From Rhodothermales bacterium (GTDB taxonomy: Bacteria; Bacteroidota; Rhodothermia; Rhodothermales; Bin80): DNA of 64,000 bases. Of the stretch, positions 8,692-18,495 are shown piece by piece; within the stretch, counting starts at the first letter, position 1, and the number at the start of each line of letters is the position of its first letter. The notes beneath the pieces are model-generated. The model saw nothing but the letters and a program-made list of their open reading frames with translations. It ran no database searches and had not been told where the DNA came from. The stretch spans positions 2,254,501 to 2,318,500 of the forward strand of contig CATQHT010000003.1 of the NCBI GenBank assembly GCA_958296045.1, in the 5' to 3' direction. The translations under genes were made by a program, and so were the position numbers.

Positions 8692-10253
8692 CAGTCCTTC
8701 GAGGTTTGGTGAGGAGAATCCGATTTGGTGTCGTAATAGCTTGGGCCCCGGATGTTGTCATGGTCTATGGGAGGCGGAGACTCCGAGTCCAGCGGATGCT
8801 TGTCGAGTCCATTCTTCAGGATGGACTCGATGCTACTGTACGAGCGGGTGCCGATAGCGATTGCCCGCGTACACGCGTTTTCCATGCGGCTCTTACCGTA
8901 GATGCGAGCCAAGCGGAGCAGGCCCATGAGCGTGCGGTAACGAATCAGCGGGTGCCGCTCAGCATCGATGATCTGCCGCACGATATTGTGTGTGTCCGGC
9001 CCGATGCGTTCTGCCTCGGTTACGAAGCGGCTCATATCGTTCATTTGGCGTTGGGCGTCCGGCATGTGTTCATCCTTGGTGGTGACCCCTTTCTGGTGGC
9101 TACGCGGGTGCGTCGCCACCCGTTTGTCGTCAAAAAATACCTCAAGGGTGGTATCTGTAAGGCGAACCTGTACCGAACGCCCTACATATCGATAAGGAAC
9201 GCTATAACGGTGCCAGCGCACCTCGATGTGCGCATCTCTGTGCACCTTGGCTTTGCGCCACTCCGCGTGCTCGTACGGCTCCGCCGGCAAGGGCTTCATC
9301 GCTGATCGCTCCCACGTGTCAAACCAGCTCTTACGACTGCCTTCCAGCTTCTGAAAAGGCCGCTCGTTAAGCTCCTTCAGATGGACACGAATGTGCCGGT
9401 TCACGTGCGCTAGACCGATGAAACGCTTATCGCTTAACGGAGCCAGAATGCGCCTCTCTGCATGCAACACGGCTTGCTCGACCTTGGCCTTGTCCCTGGG
9501 CTTCCCGGGACGCGTAGGCACAACCACGGTCTTGTAGTGCATCGCAAGGTCCTGATACGACGGATTGATCTCCGGATCGTATCGGTGGGCCTTGCGCACG
9601 CCACTCTTCAAATTGTCACAGACCACATAGGAAGGCACCGCCCCGAAATACTCGAACATGCGACGATGCGAGCCCAGCCAGTCCCCAAGACGCTGCGTCC
9701 ACGTCGCCTCAACGTAGAGATAATTGGAGAATCCCAGCACACCAACAAAGGTCTCCACCCGGCGCCGCTTACGCGTAAGCTGGTCTATCGCCTCCAGGCG
9801 CATGCCTGCATAGTCCACGAAGGCCGAATGACCCGCAGGATGATCCATCGGAACCGTCACCTGGCCAAATTCCTTCTTCCAGGCAGAGTAAAGAGCGCAG
9901 AACTTGCTGTAGCCGTAACCATCGCTGTGGTCCCGCCTGTACCGCTCCCACATCAGGCGCCGCGTGAACCCCTTGACCTGCATCTTACGCTCCACCTCGG
10001 ACCAGTCCGGCAACGGACGCGTCTCCTTGGCAACCTCCGGCGGACCATAAAGCAATGCCTTCAACTTGGCCTCCGGCATACCCTCGGGCAAAGGCCAATG
10101 CACACCCGCTGCCTTAGCACGACGCAAGTAACCAAGTACCGTGCTGTGCGATATTCCCAGCGCACGACCGATACCACGTACGCTCAAATCAGACTCCGCA
10201 GACAACCGCAGAACGTCCCACAAGACACGCATAACAACCCTCTTGTTTGGCAT
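8691..10253 (-). CDS. istA: IS21 transposase IstA (copy 1)
   Basis: This 520-residue DDE transposase has an N-terminal helix-turn-helix (LSVRGIGRALGISHSTVLGY, about residues 21-40). The RNase-H-like catalytic core includes HSAFVDYAGMRLE (Asp), PSYVVCDNLKSGV (Asp) and KAKVEQAVLHAERRIL (Glu), and a beta-barrel DNA-binding region follows. The start at 10253 (MPNKRVV) matches the other copy and the family; the longer open frame upstream only runs through the terminal repeats. It differs from copy 2 at a handful of residues, for instance GMPEAKL versus GMTEAKL and PPEVAKE versus PPESARE. It looks intact. Confidence 0.95.
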   Translation of the reverse strand: MPNKRVVMRVLWDVLRLSAESDLSVRGIGRALGISHSTVLGYLRRAKAAGVHWPLPEGMPEAKLKALLYGPPEVAKETRPLPDWSEVERKMQVKGFTRRLMWERYRRDHSDGYGYSKFCALYSAWKKEFGQVTVPMDHPAGHSAFVDYAGMRLEAIDQLTRKRRRVETFVGVLGFSNYLYVEATWTQRLGDWLGSHRRMFEYFGAVPSYVVCDNLKSGVRKAHRYDPEINPSYQDLAMHYKTVVVPTRPGKPRDKAKVEQAVLHAERRILAPLSDKRFIGLAHVNRHIRVHLKELNERPFQKLEGSRKSWFDTWERSAMKPLPAEPYEHAEWRKAKVHRDAHIEVRWHRYSVPYRYVGRSVQVRLTDTTLEVFFDDKRVATHPRSHQKGVTTKDEHMPDAQRQMNDMSRFVTEAERIGPDTHNIVRQIIDAERHPLIRYRTLMGLLRLARIYGKSRMENACTRAIAIGTRSYSSIESILKNGLDKHPLDSESPPPIDHDNIRGPSYYDTKSDSPHQTSKD

Positions 10254-10430
10254 AAGTACCCCTCTTTGGGTAAGTAAAGAGGGTACGATACCACCTGCGC
10301 TTGACCTGCCGCCATCACCCGCGACAGGCAACAATAACCCGTTTCTAACTCCGCCAGACTGCCAATTTGGCAGGCCCGTTAACCGACCTCCTACACCCCG
10401 CCGCCACCGGTCGGCGCGCGCCAGCTCAGG

Positions 10431-10524
10431 TGGTCGATTAGCCGTGGAGCCACTGGTCGATTTGCCGTGGAATCGGTGGTCGATTTCCCGTGGAACCACT
10501 GGTCGATTTGAAGCGGAATATGCA
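10431..10524. repeat. IS21 copy 1 right terminal 23-bp repeats
   Basis: Three full units and one partial unit of a 23-bp direct repeat begin TGGTCGATT and contain CCGTGGA. They are regularly spaced up to the element tip at 10524 and correspond to multiple IstA-binding sites. They are not a CRISPR array, because there are no unique spacers. Confidence 0.8.
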
Positions 10525-11703
10525 ACAATGGCCATGGAGGCCGAGGTTGATGCCATATGCGGCGCTCGTGGGAAGCACAACAAGACTGGTTTTCAGCGCT
10601 GGGGTACGAATCCCGGTTCCATCCGCATCGGTTTGGAACGGCTGCCGATTCGCGTTCCGCGAGTACGGAATGTGCGTACCAAGAAGGAGCGGCCCCTGGA
10701 AACGTACCGTCTTTTGAGCAGGCATGGGATTATTAATAAGGCACAGGTAACCGTTGGGTTGCTCAGTGGCTTGTCGCGGCGCAACTACAGACAGGCGGCG
10801 CAGGTCTTTGCAGAAAGCACGGGATTGAGCGCCAGCAGCGTAGGCCGTGCGTTTGTTGCGCGCACGGCCGAGCTGTTGAAGGAATTTGAGGATCGCCGAT
10901 TCGACGATCATACCTTTGCGGTGCTCCTACTTGACGGCAAGTACCTTGCCGGCATGCAGATGATAATCGCCATGGGCATCACGACCGAGGGCGAGAAGGT
11001 CGTGCTGGGGTTCACCGAAAGCCGTACTGAGAACGGTGCGCAAGTGGAGTCGCTGTTGCAGGACCTGGTGCGTCGGGGCTTCACTCATACCGATACTCTG
11101 TTAGTACAAGTGGACGGCAGTCGGGGGCTTCGAAGTGGCGTTCGTAAGGTGTTTGGGGATGCAGCCGCATACCAGCGGTGCCAATGGCACAAGAGAACCA
11201 ACATAACACGACATATCAAGAACAAGCAAGAGGCGATGCGCATTAAGCAGCGGCTTCAGGAGGCCTGGGAATTGCCCACATACGCGGAAGCGCGGGCGGC
11301 TCTAGAGTCGGTGCAGGAGGAGCTTAAGGCGTCGTATCCAAAAGCCGCACGCAGTTTGGAGGAGGGCCTGGACGATACGCTGACGCTTCACCGATTGGGG
11401 GTGCAGACGCAGGCTGTAAGAGACCATCTGAAGACCACGAACATTATCGAGAACCTCAACAGCGTTATTGCAGCCCGCTCCCGGAACGTGAAGCGGTGGG
11501 GCTCATCGGATATGCGACAGCGCTGGCTCGGAGCGATCTTCATGCAGTACGAGTCCAACCTGACACCGATACAACGGGAAGACATGAAGGAACTGACCGA
11601 GCTGCTGGCCACTCCCAGGCGCCCGAGTATTAGTAGGGTTTCGGCTCAGCCTCTGCACTCTAAGCAGCCAAGGCAGCTCCCACTGGCGCTGCCAGTGCAG
11701 TAG

Positions 11704-11946
11704 AGCACTGCTGAGGTTGACTTAGCGCAAATCCGGCAGCTGCCTGGGCATTCTCGGACGGTGCACCCGGCCAGGATCGCCGCTTCACAGAGCGGTAAGC
11801 GGATACCCGCGCCTAATTGTGCTCAAAACGGCGCTCCACGGGGCTTCATAACTCCAGAAACACGCGCGTCAGCACGCTACTGACCCAATCTGGGCTGGCA
11901 CCACCCTCTTTGAGTACCCAGACTCGATAAGCAGCATTTCCTATTG
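11704..11946. other. Spacer after the IS256 transposase
   Basis: I see no recognisable gene here. It should contain the distal end of the two-gene Mutator-type element, but I could not match an inverted repeat to the region before 6681. Confidence 0.4.
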
Positions 11947-12165
11947 CTAAACGTCACTTATATTGCGGTCCCATCTCGGCAGCAATCGCCGATAGCCAAC
12001 TACGAATGGTGCAATCCCCGACGATTTGAACACATAGCCATTACCCCCCAACGGATCCCGCTCTATCCCCGTACGAACCAGACCGCACAGGCTGTCAAAT
12101 CCCTTTTGCAGGTCCGTTGGCTCGCGATACACGTTAGAGTGGTCAGACGGACCCAGCGCTAACAT
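11947..12165 (-). pseudogene. IS66 tnpB N-terminal half
   Basis: From ATG 12165 the frame encodes MLALGPSDHSNVY, EPTDLQKGFDSLCGLV and ERDPLGGNGYVF, the hallmark N-terminal half of IS66 TnpB, with homology ending about 12028. The remaining residues to 11947 are unrelated, so the gene is truncated. The complementary C-terminal half of a tnpB occurs at 6607-4286. Together with the tnpA piece just upstream it marks the 5' end of a dismembered IS66. Confidence 0.75.
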
Positions 12166-12320
12166 GAGCTGCTTCGCTCGCCATGAATCAACGTCGACAG
12201 AAACGCCGACGCTACGGGCGAAAATACACGCAAACATGCGCCGCCTGGAAATTGCAACGCCAACTACGCTCTCAAGACCCGCTGAGCAGGGGAAGGGACC
12301 TCCACAATCGCGTCGCCCAC

Positions 12321-12482
12321 TTACTTAGACGAAGATGCCACGTACTTGCGGCGCCAGTACATCAGCTGACTACGCGTTATGCCATGCACTTGGCAAAATG
12401 CCCCCGCACGCAGCGGACCACGTAAATAGCGCGCGATCAACGGCAATAACACCTCGGTTGTGCCCCTGAAGCTCGATGCCAT
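12321..12482 (-). pseudogene. IS66 tnpA, shortened
   Basis: A 53-codon frame from ATG 12482 encodes LRAGAFCQVHGITRSQLMYW and RRKY, the helix-turn-helix of IS66 TnpA (compare the family pattern SGLSxxxFCxxxGISxxTxxYWRRK). Normal TnpA is roughly 100-120 residues, so the stop at 12321 ends it early. It lies upstream of, and on the same strand as, the tnpB piece, preserving the IS66 gene order. Confidence 0.65.
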
Positions 12483-13398
12483 GCCCTGACCTCACGGATT
12501 GGTCAATAGGTCTTCCCACAAGGTCGCGCAATGATACTATCTGTTCAATATGCAGACTTTTGGACGGATACTCTGCGTAATCCTGAGTCCCGTATGCCAA
12601 TAGGAACGGCCCCCGCCGAGCTGGTCCAGATGTTTCTTCCACCGCAATAGCCCCGGCGCTGCGATGGCGGCTGCCGCGCTATCTACCGGCATTAAGTCAT
12701 TGAATGGATCCGCGCACAGGCGGCTCAGAGAGGAACGGCCGAATCGGACCAGTCCCGGCACTCCGGTATCCCAATACGGCACCCCGCCCATTGTCGTCGA
12801 GCCAGAAAGTAGTCACTCGTCACCTCCAACGGGCGAAGCATGCGGGCCTTAAGCCCGCCCTGATCCCAAAGGGATGCGTGTCCTTGTCGCTTACCGTGGC
12901 GACACGTTCCAGCAGCTTTGCAAACCCGCAGATGATTCATGGCAGACCCCGCGTCCATAGCAGTGACCCGCGCATACCCTTGCTGCGTGCTAAGGCGGCG
13001 AAATATCCCGGAATCCACACTTGGATGCGCTTTGCGCACTACGCGCCCCTTCACGTCATGCCCGTTACGTCCTTGGCCGTAGTACGCGAGGTGTTCCGTC
13101 GTCGCTTCGCCATGCTGCACCAGGCGCGCTAGGTGCGACATCGTATTGTTCTGCTCTTCGCATTGCACCGCCCCAGCCGGTGTGCCACGGCCCAGGTCCC
13201 CAGCGACCGGGTCGCGTCCGCGAACAGTGAATGCCAACCCTTGAACGAGTAGATATATTCTTGCTCCGACTCCAGGCGTGTCTAGCGCCGTGCCTGGACC
13301 ACCCCGCTCACTCCGAGCGCCAGCCGACAGTACGTGCGCTGCCAGTAGCTGCCCGCAGTATGTGCCTCATGCGTAAGTCAGAGCAGAGCGGAATGTGT
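12483..13398. other. No recognised gene; probably decayed DNA
   Basis: Several overlapping open frames exist on both strands (for example 12725-13237 minus), but none shows a family motif or convincing start context. The stretch lies between IS66 and IS3 remnants and may be an eroded mobile element. I see no RNA feature. Confidence 0.5.
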
Positions 13399-14890
13399 GG
13401 CCAATTATGACACACTTTTGGAATCGGCCTAAGGTAGCACTTCGGGCTGGTTTACGGTTCGGGTCGCGTGAGACTTGCTTCTGGTGCCGACGTTTCCTGG
13501 CTTCCAAGGTACGTGTATGGCTTGTTGATCCAGGAGGATTTGGGTGGCCTTTCGGCCGTGGGGGTCTGTTCGGGAAGTGTTCGGGTTGATCGTCGTAGGC
13601 CTTCTTGAGCACTGCCGGGTGGCTTGCACGATCTTGGCGAGTCCATAGTGGACCATAGCGGGATGCATGAATGTCAGTCCTATGTGGGGATGCTCATAAT
13701 TGTACCACAGAAAGACGCGGTCGGCCCATGCTCTGGCGTCTTCAAGTGATCCGAAGTGCTACGGGTATCGTGACCGGTATTTTACCGTATTGAATTGTGC
13801 CTCTGAATACGGGTTATCGTCAAAGGTATACGGGCGTGTGAGCGATCGTTCGACGCGCAGATCATTGAGCCGCTGGGAAACGGGCGTCAAGGTCTTGGGG
13901 CCTCCCCGATCGGTGTGGACCACCAGTTGGCTGGTTGTTATGCCCTGATGGGCAGGTGGTCTTGACAAAGGCATGCGCCACACTGGAGGACTCGCTCTCG
14001 CCGAGGGTCCATAGAACGACGTATCGGCTGAAAACTTCCATGATGGTATAGAACACATAGTGGGTCCACTTGTGCGATCCCTTAAGTTTGGTGATTTCCT
14101 AGGACCAGAGCATGTTGCTGCGCGTTGCCCGCAGCTCTGGCATTCGATAGCGTGGATTCTGAAGCTGATGGCATCTTTCGTGGGTGCAGTCGTCTTCGGA
14201 CAGGATCCGGTACATCGTGCGCCGATGGCACAGGAAGCGTTATTCGTCCAGCAGGGCTGCCATAATTTGACGTGGCGCACTCAGAAGCGCTCGCTGTTTA
14301 ACCCCTTACGGATCTGCGCCCACTCCAGTTCTGATATGCGCCGTCTTCCTTCATATGCTTTGCGGGGTTTGGATGCACGAGTGGGCGTGACGGCGCGATA
14401 ACACCACGATCGGGACATGCCCAGCCACCAACAGGCTTTTGAATTGCTCCGTCCGTCCGACCACGTGGTTAGCTTTCGCATCATGGCGATTGTTCCAACG
14501 TGGTCTCGCTGCTCACAAATACTTCGGTGAGCTTTTGGACACAAAAAAGGGCTTCGGCCTTGGTCAGTCTTCGCTTTAGTCGGGCAATCTTCAGGTCTTT
14601 TGCCCGCCGGGTCTCAGCGTCTTCGGCGCTTCGCTTGGCTATAGTGTTCGCTGGTGCCCTTTTTATTCGCCTGACCTTGCCATCGGGCAATCGCGGAGTA
14701 AAGCCCTTTACGCAGCAGGAGCGCGCCAAGCTGGCCGCGTCGGATACAGGCATTCGCTTCCATGACGAGGCGCTCCTTGTACGCTCTGGAGTAGCGCCTA
14801 CGGGTGGGGCGCGCTACCACCTCGGTGGGCGGCAGACCAGCAGGAGGGGTGTTGCGTGGGGGATCAGCGGGTGTCATAATGGGGTAGTGA
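13399..14890 (-). pseudogene. IS3-family element, multiply frameshifted
   Basis: OrfA is recognisable from 14877 as YSRAYKERLVMEANACIRRG and, after a frame change, AKDLKIARLKRRLTKAEALF. OrfB follows with ACWWLGMSRSWCYRAVTP and LNSERF (14481-14281), then HTDRGGPKTLTPVSQRLNDL, PYTFDDNPYSEAQFNTVKYR (near 13800), MHPAMVHYGLAKIV and KKAYDDQPEHFPNRPPRPKG. The HxDRG and DNPYSEAQFxTxKYR signatures place it in the IS3-type integrase group. At least four frame changes make it inactive. Its ends appear to be near TGGCCAATTATGACACAC (about 13399) and GTGTCATAATGG (about 14870-14890). Confidence 0.8.
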
Positions 14891-15179
14891 CCGGTTTAGT
14901 GGCAATTCAGCCGCGGAGCTGCGGGAAACCCTGCATCATCCAAGACCCGAAAATGTAGCACGATTTGTTGGCACACAGGGTCCACACCCTGCCGAAATAC
15001 ATGGAGCGTCGTTGTGCTACCCTACTGTAGACGCGAATCGCATGTGCTTCCGCATTGAGTTATCCCGCGCCATAGCTCCTGCCGTCACCGGTGCACGCGG
15101 ACACGGTACTTTGTCGCTAAAGGAAGGGCTTCAGAGCCTGGCGGCTTTTCGGCTCCATTGCTCATCTCGCTACGTCATT

Positions 15180-17108
15180 TTAATCTGGGCATTGAATGTG
15201 GCCGAAGTTATCAGTGCCGAACATTTCGCCCAAAAAGCGGGACGGTTGCTTTTGCCGTCCACTATACTTATCTGCCCACGACAAGTGCAGATTCCGACGC
15301 GTGCGCGTGATGGCTACAAAGCAGTTGCGACGCTCTTCTTCGAGTTCCGCGCTTTGATCTCCACGCCTGATACTCTGCCAGGACGGTAGTACTTCTTCGG
15401 CCATACCGATGAGATAGATATCATCGAATTCCAGCCCCTTAGCGCCATGGATCGTAGCTAGGCGCACAGTACCATGAGACACATCCGGCTCTTTGGAGTG
15501 CATCTGAAGCTGCTGCAGAAACCGGTTAAGAGAGGGGTTTCCATTGCGAAACCGGAACTTGTTCGTAAGCTGGTGCCAAGCTTTCAAGTCTGTCTGCAGA
15601 TCATGATTGGACCTGTCGCGATTGAATTCATGTGTGATCTGCTGCACTGCCGCTTTCGGTTTCAGCCTGCGTTCCCACAGCTCCTCAATAGTTCCGACGT
15701 ACTGCGCTGCAGGAGATTGCATGTTCGCATTCCTGATGTTTTCCATCCACAGGGAAAAACATGTTGCCTGCTTAGCTTCCGCAAGCGAAACAAGTTGCTC
15801 CAGATCTAGTGCCACTTCCGCCAACTCATTGAATGACATAACAACCGTGCGGAAGCTGCGAAGGTCGCGAGGGCGGGTGAACTGGTCAAGGCAGGCAACG
15901 AGCCAGCGCATTTCAGGCGTCAGGAAGTCATCGCGGCGCTTGAGTACGGCAGCTGGAACACGGCACTGCTGCAGGGCATCAAGTACACGCTCAAGCAGGT
16001 AGCGATTTCTGGCCAGTATCGCCGTTTGTTCTCTTGCGGTTCGGTCCATTTGTGCTATCTCAGCTGCAATGCCGCGCGCCTCGGCATCGTCAGTATGGAA
16101 CTTCCGGCACTGAATGGTGCGGGCCTGCCCAGTCGTTTTCTGCCGTGCCGCCTTACTATCAGGCTTTGCCGCAACCCGTCGGTAGTTCCTGGATACGAGG
16201 TGGTTCGCTACTTCCACTATGCGGGCAGGGCAGCGAAAATTCGTCGGTAAGAACTTGGTTTTGCTGCAAAAGTCGCGTCTGAATTCTTCGATCCGGCTTA
16301 CGCTCGCCCCATTCCATTCGTAGATGATCTGATCGTCGTCGGCCACAGCGAATATGTCTCGGAACTCACGGCCAGCCATGCGTCGAAGAAGCTGGTACTG
16401 CGCGTTGTTCGTGTCTTGGAACTCGTCAATATGCCAGAACCTGTACACCTGCTGGTAGTGCCGGACCATAGCGGGATATCCGAAGAGTTCGTAGACCTTT
16501 ATCAACAGCGAGCTGAAGTCCAGCGCATTTGCCCTTTGCAGCTCACCTTCGTAGTTCCTGTACGCATGTGAAATGCGTCTAGCGTCCTCAGGGCCGATTC
16601 CAGGGTACTTCGTGAGTTCGCTTTCTGCCTCCGCAGGGGGAACCAACCGCGCCTTCAGACTGTCGATGTAAGATAATAGTCGCGAGGCGTCGCGGGCATA
16701 TCGCTGTGCTGCGCGGCGAAGGGCGTCTTCCAGCACCGCTTGCCGATCCGCCTTGTCGGAAAAAACCGCGAAGTTTGTTTTTACACCGACATGCACTCCA
16801 TGTTGGCGCAGTACTTGGGCACAAAAGCCGTGAAACGTATCGATCACAGCTCGATCTTCGAGTCCTGGCACGAGCTGCGTTACACGCTGGGCCATTTCGT
16901 GCGCTGCCTTGTTTGTGAAAGTCAGTGCCAAAATCCGAAAACGCTGACCTCGGGATTCGTCAAGGAGGCGTCCAATTCGACAGGTCAGCACACGGGTCTT
17001 GCCAGAACCTGGGCCAGCAAGCACAAGCAAAGCGCCCTTATCCCAGCGGACGGCACCCTCCTGGGATTCCGTCAGTTCCTGCAAGAATGTTTCGAGCACA
17101 TGCACCAC
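15180..17108 (-). CDS. UvrD/Rep-type helicase (Gabija GajB-like)
   Basis: This 642-residue SF1A helicase has a Q-motif LTESQEGAV (12-20), Walker A AGPGSGKT (31-38), motif Ib TFTNKAAHEM, motif II IDEFQDTNN (227-235), motif III ADDDQIIYEWNGA, motif V TIHGAKGLEFDDIYLIGM and motif VI FVAITRTRRNLHLSW. All are intact. It starts with GTG at 17108, sharing one base with the stop (TAGTG) of an upstream OLD/TOPRIM nuclease fragment. That pairing, nuclease then UvrD helicase, is the arrangement of Gabija antiphage systems, where GajB is this kind of helicase. It is longer than typical GajB (about 500), so a related OLD-UvrD class is possible. The partner gene is truncated, so the system is probably non-functional. 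Confidence 0.85.
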   Translation of the reverse strand: MVHVLETFLQELTESQEGAVRWDKGALLVLAGPGSGKTRVLTCRIGRLLDESRGQRFRILALTFTNKAAHEMAQRVTQLVPGLEDRAVIDTFHGFCAQVLRQHGVHVGVKTNFAVFSDKADRQAVLEDALRRAAQRYARDASRLLSYIDSLKARLVPPAEAESELTKYPGIGPEDARRISHAYRNYEGELQRANALDFSSLLIKVYELFGYPAMVRHYQQVYRFWHIDEFQDTNNAQYQLLRRMAGREFRDIFAVADDDQIIYEWNGASVSRIEEFRRDFCSKTKFLPTNFRCPARIVEVANHLVSRNYRRVAAKPDSKAARQKTTGQARTIQCRKFHTDDAEARGIAAEIAQMDRTAREQTAILARNRYLLERVLDALQQCRVPAAVLKRRDDFLTPEMRWLVACLDQFTRPRDLRSFRTVVMSFNELAEVALDLEQLVSLAEAKQATCFSLWMENIRNANMQSPAAQYVGTIEELWERRLKPKAAVQQITHEFNRDRSNHDLQTDLKAWHQLTNKFRFRNGNPSLNRFLQQLQMHSKEPDVSHGTVRLATIHGAKGLEFDDIYLIGMAEEVLPSWQSIRRGDQSAELEEERRNCFVAITRTRRNLHLSWADKYSGRQKQPSRFLGEMFGTDNFGHIQCPD

Positions 17109-17497
17109 TATTCCAACGTCTGTAATTTCTCGATGGCAATACGGAATGCCCGCGGTCCGTGTTCCGCCATACTCTTACTGTCGCGCATGCGTGCGGCCAG
17201 CTCAACTGCATATCTGGTCTTGTACTTACGCAACCACTTCAGAATGTGCTCACCACCTTCATAGGCGCGCGTGCCTTCGAGCTTTTCTACCACCTTAACA
17301 ATGTCGTCCTTTAGGTCGCCTGCCAGAAGCTCGGATTCCAGGACCCCTTGTTGATGGGTTAGGCAACGCTCCTCATTGTACTCTGGTTTAGAGCTGCGCA
17401 GCTCGATCGCCTTCTTGTACTTCAGACCTTGATGGTCTCCATCAAAGACCGGCATCCACGGGATGCCGAGTGCATGTGCCGGTGCGTAACCGCTCCG
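17108..17497 (-). pseudogene. OLD-family nuclease, TOPRIM C-terminal stump (GajA-like)
   Basis: The frame is open from 17497 and reads AHALGIPWMPVFDGDHQGL, a TOPRIM strand whose DxD (here DGD) binds metal in OLD/GajA nucleases. It is followed by KKAIELRSS and a helical C-terminus ending at 17108. The ATPase half and the first TOPRIM acidic motif are absent. Immediately upstream lies an IS66 tnpC scrap on the other strand (17513-17608), so an IS66-associated rearrangement appears to have removed the N-terminal part. The stop overlaps the helicase start by one base. I infer a broken gajA-like gene; TOPRIM identity rests mainly on the DGD context and the neighbour. Confidence 0.6.
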
Positions 17498-17512
17498 TTA
17501 AATACAGTCTAC

Positions 17513-17608
17513 GGGACGGTTACCGAGCTGCTGCCCCATCGGTGGACTAAGCTTGAAAGCTCCGCGACTCCACAAGCATCGATCCCACCAGTGCACGCCC
17601 GCGAATAA
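17513..17608 (+). pseudogene. IS66 transposase C-terminal scrap
   Basis: The frame ends VTELLPHRWTKLESSATPQ and a TAA at 17606-17608. It matches the C-terminus of the 2548-4214 transposase (GDLLPHRWTKLESAAIPQTQ) with several substitutions, so it comes from a related copy. It abuts the truncated OLD-type gene. Confidence 0.75.
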
Positions 17609-17694
17609 GCCCCCTTACGTCCACCCCTGAGCGCGAAACCTGCACCCAAAGAGCGTAGGCACCCATGCGCCCTGCGCTCGCCGACCCAGAGGCC

Positions 17695-17880
17695 TCACTG
17701 GGCCGCGGCGGCAACTGATTTAGCCCAATCCAATAACCCGAGCAGATATGTTAGCAAATGGGCGCGCCCTACGTCCGCATGACCTGGTATCCCCAAGCTT
17801 GAACCCACCTTATTCATAAGCGGGAGGTCGTGGGCGGCCGTTGGGCAGGGCGTGGGCTCAGCAAACGACTCATGCTGCAT
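17695..17880 (-). pseudogene. Unidentified gene fragment with FAEPTPC
   Basis: The minus-strand frame reads SFAEPTPCPTAAHDLPLMNK, then a hydrophobic helix-like tail to a stop at 17695. I do not recognise the family. The FAEPTPC segment recurs at 32958-32984 with mostly third-position nucleotide differences, which suggests shared ancestry of two gene fragments. It overlaps the start of the istB remnant on the other strand. Confidence 0.25.
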
Positions 17881-18372
17881 CTGGCCAGCTGTCAGTGGAT
17901 TCAGCGGAATGACAAAGTCATCATCACCGGCGCGACAGGCAAGGGCAAGACCTACCTGGCCTGTGCATTGGCGCATAAAGCATGCCTGGAAAACTACCGG
18001 GCATAACACCACCGCCTTTCGCGACTCTTGCAGGAAATGCACCTCGGGCGCGCCGATGACACCTATCGGAAACTCCTGCCCAAGATGTCAAAGATCGACG
18101 TCCTGATCACCGACGACTGGGGCACCAGCGAAGTGAACGTCACGCAACAACGCTGCCTCCTGGAGTTGTTAGATGACCGACACCAGAGTCGGTCCACCAT
18201 CGCGACCAGCCAAGTCCCCGTGGAAAAATGGCACGAAACCATGGAAGATCCTACCTTAGCCGATGCCATCCCTGACCGACTGGTTCACAATGCGCACCAC
18301 ATCTCACTCAAGGGTGAATCCATGCGCAAAACACACGCCCTGCGGAGCATCAAACCCTACGACCAGGCATGA
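17840..18372 (+). pseudogene. IS21 istB remnant (divergent copy)
   Basis: The frame encodes LSKRLMLHLASCQWIQRND, Walker A ITGATGKGKTYLACALAHKA, a premature TAA near 18003, then RLLQEMHLGRAD, DVLITDDWGTSEVNVTQQRC, TSQVPVEKWHETMEDPTLAD and HHISLKGESMRK. It is clearly IstB but only moderately similar to the two intact copies, so it comes from a different IS21 lineage. The N-terminus and any istA are missing. Confidence 0.8.
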
Positions 18373-18495
18373 CACATACACATGTGTGCAAAAGCTGATT
18401 CGTGCCCCAGACGCAAGACGTAGGGTGGCGCGCTTGAAGCCGGAATTGGTGGCGCATAGGATCGGAATAGGCAGACGCCCACGACCTCCCGCTAA

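Larger units (their letters stand above)
7778..10524 (-). mobile_element. IS21-family element, copy 1
   Basis: The element is 2,747 bp, beginning TGCATATTCC and ending GGAATATGCA, the TG...CA ends of the IS21 family. It is flanked by ACAATG at 7772-7777 and 10525-10530, a 6-bp target duplication. It contains istA and istB on the minus strand and short tandem repeats at each end. Copy 2 (60320-63066) has the same length. It inserted into an IS256 transposase gene. Confidence 0.92.
7649..11703 (+). pseudogene. IS256/Mutator transposase, split by IS21
   Basis: A complete IS256-family transposase (433 residues once joined) is interrupted by IS21 copy 1. The N-terminus (7649-7777) encodes FDSFWELAQRAYVNLARCL and ends SFDRFLLKLATM; the remainder resumes at 10531 as AMEAEVDAICGARGKHNKTG. 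Dropping 7778-10530 gives 1,302 bases, an exact reading frame. The catalytic motifs survive: LLLDGKYLAGMQM (Asp), LVQVDGSRGLRSGVRKVFG (Asp), CQWHKRTNI and TTNIIENLNSVI (Glu). Its ATG overlaps the stop of the upstream degenerate paralogue. The C-terminal 391 codons remain open from the IS21 border, so a truncated protein might be made. Confidence 0.85.

Noticed and set aside
10431-10524. Regular 23-bp repeats resembling a CRISPR array
   Set aside because: The units abut without unique spacers and sit at the tips of IS21, where repeated transposase-binding sites are expected.
10141-11703. A 520-codon plus-strand frame presented as one protein
   Set aside because: Its first third is antisense to IS21 istA and passes through the terminal repeats; only the part after 10530 is the real IS256 transposase, whose true N-terminus is at 7649.
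12725-13237. 170-codon minus-strand frame in the gap
   Set aside because: No motif, no ribosome-binding context and a competing plus-strand frame; left as unassigned decayed DNA.
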